A stretch of DNA of 64,000 nucleotides, from assembly GCF_004364935.1 (NCBI RefSeq), contig NZ_SOBT01000008.1:310001-374000 (forward strand). The letters run 5' to 3'. Below the pieces are notes generated by a model. That model searched no databases. It was not told the origin of the DNA and saw only the letters and a program-made list of their open reading frames with translations. Positions 63,920 through 64,000 of the stretch are shown piece after piece (the stretch's first letter is position 1; each line of letters opens with the position of its first letter). This stretch comes from Panacagrimonas perspica. GTDB taxonomy: Bacteria; Pseudomonadota; Gammaproteobacteria; Nevskiales; Nevskiaceae. Position numbers and translations under genes: made by a program.

Positions 63920-64000
63920 ATGGAAATCCAGCAACTCAAGAGTGAGATCACCGCCTTGCAAGCGCGTTTCGACGCGCTTCGGGGGTATCTTTGACTACGA
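63920..64000 (+). CDS. prfB: Peptide chain release factor 2 (prfB), 5' part, with +1 frameshift
   Basis: The reading frame starts MEIQQLKSEITALQARFDAL and stops after 24 codons at an in-frame TGA (63992-63994) within CTT-TGA-C, the autoregulatory frameshift site of RF2. Shifting +1 continues as ...L-D-Y. The window ends five or six bases later, so only the N terminus is seen. RF2 releases peptides at UGA and UAA, and low RF2 favours the frameshift. A TATACT hexamer about 32 bp upstream of the ATG is a possible -10 box. Confidence 0.95.
63981..63996 (+). promoter_or_regulatory. RF2 programmed +1 frameshift signal
   Basis: GGGGGTATCTTTGACT contains the internal Shine-Dalgarno-like GGGGG three bases before the slippery CTT, then UGA followed by C, the weak termination context. 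This is the same arrangement as in E. coli prfB. Confidence 0.95.

Overview
The window reads as a chromosomal segment of a high-GC gammaproteobacterium, most likely of the Xanthomonadales/Lysobacterales. The grounds are very GC-rich codon use, many TonB-dependent and DUF5916-type outer-membrane proteins, the order of the TonB/ExbB/ExbD/PepSY/DUF2271/DUF4198/ApbE iron operon, and the programmed frameshift start of prfB. The placement is inferred from gene content only. I see no rRNA, tRNA, insertion sequence, prophage or CRISPR array.

Region 1 (0-27 kb) holds a manganese exporter under a yybP-ykoY riboswitch, a Sel1-repeat protein, and then a long catabolic stretch: Rieske oxygenase, dehydrogenases, two acyl-CoA dehydrogenases, enoyl-CoA hydratase, a PhnZ/MIOX-like HD protein, a P450 remnant, glutathione transferase, OprP-type porin, amidase, EthD protein, a CYP101-like P450 facing an AraC regulator, SGNH hydrolase and SDR. 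At its right end is a TetR-led operon (TetR, biotin carboxylase, biotin carrier, carboxyltransferase, acyl-CoA dehydrogenase, SDR) divergent from an acyl-CoA synthetase. Two palindromes of one design lie at that divergent junction. Together these genes look like a peripheral pathway feeding a branched or isoprenoid-like acid through acyl-CoA intermediates; the substrate is not known.

Region 2 (27-35 kb) is mostly housekeeping: AsmA/DUF748 protein, cytosolic 5'-nucleotidase, thiC behind a TPP riboswitch, an ammonium transporter coupled to a small unknown gene, and a membrane-anchored HtrA protease.

Region 3 (35-42 kb) is the most unusual. Two small exported repeat proteins, which share a 5' leader and signal-peptide start but not their mature repeats, flank a TonB-dependent receptor and a single-chain winged-helix/Ser-Thr kinase/transmembrane/TPR protein. 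A third small exported ORF lies just before the receptor. This is the best candidate here for an undescribed system.

Region 4 (42-55 kb) holds a DUF5916 outer-membrane protein and a ten-gene iron operon: catecholate-type receptor, PiuC-like hydroxylase, TonB, ExbB, ExbD, PepSY protein, DUF2271 protein with a possible flavinylation motif, DUF4198 protein, ApbE and a membrane diflavin reductase. Region 5 (54.5-64 kb) has an alkyltransferase-like protein, M13 peptidase, Nudix hydrolase, hybrid histidine kinase, rlmJ, an OmpA-family protein, an OmpA C-terminal remnant and the start of prfB.

Three repeat families fill the gaps. The commonest is a ~67 bp pair of inverted hairpins (twelve full copies plus fragments); in several places its arm supplies the stop codon of the neighbouring gene.
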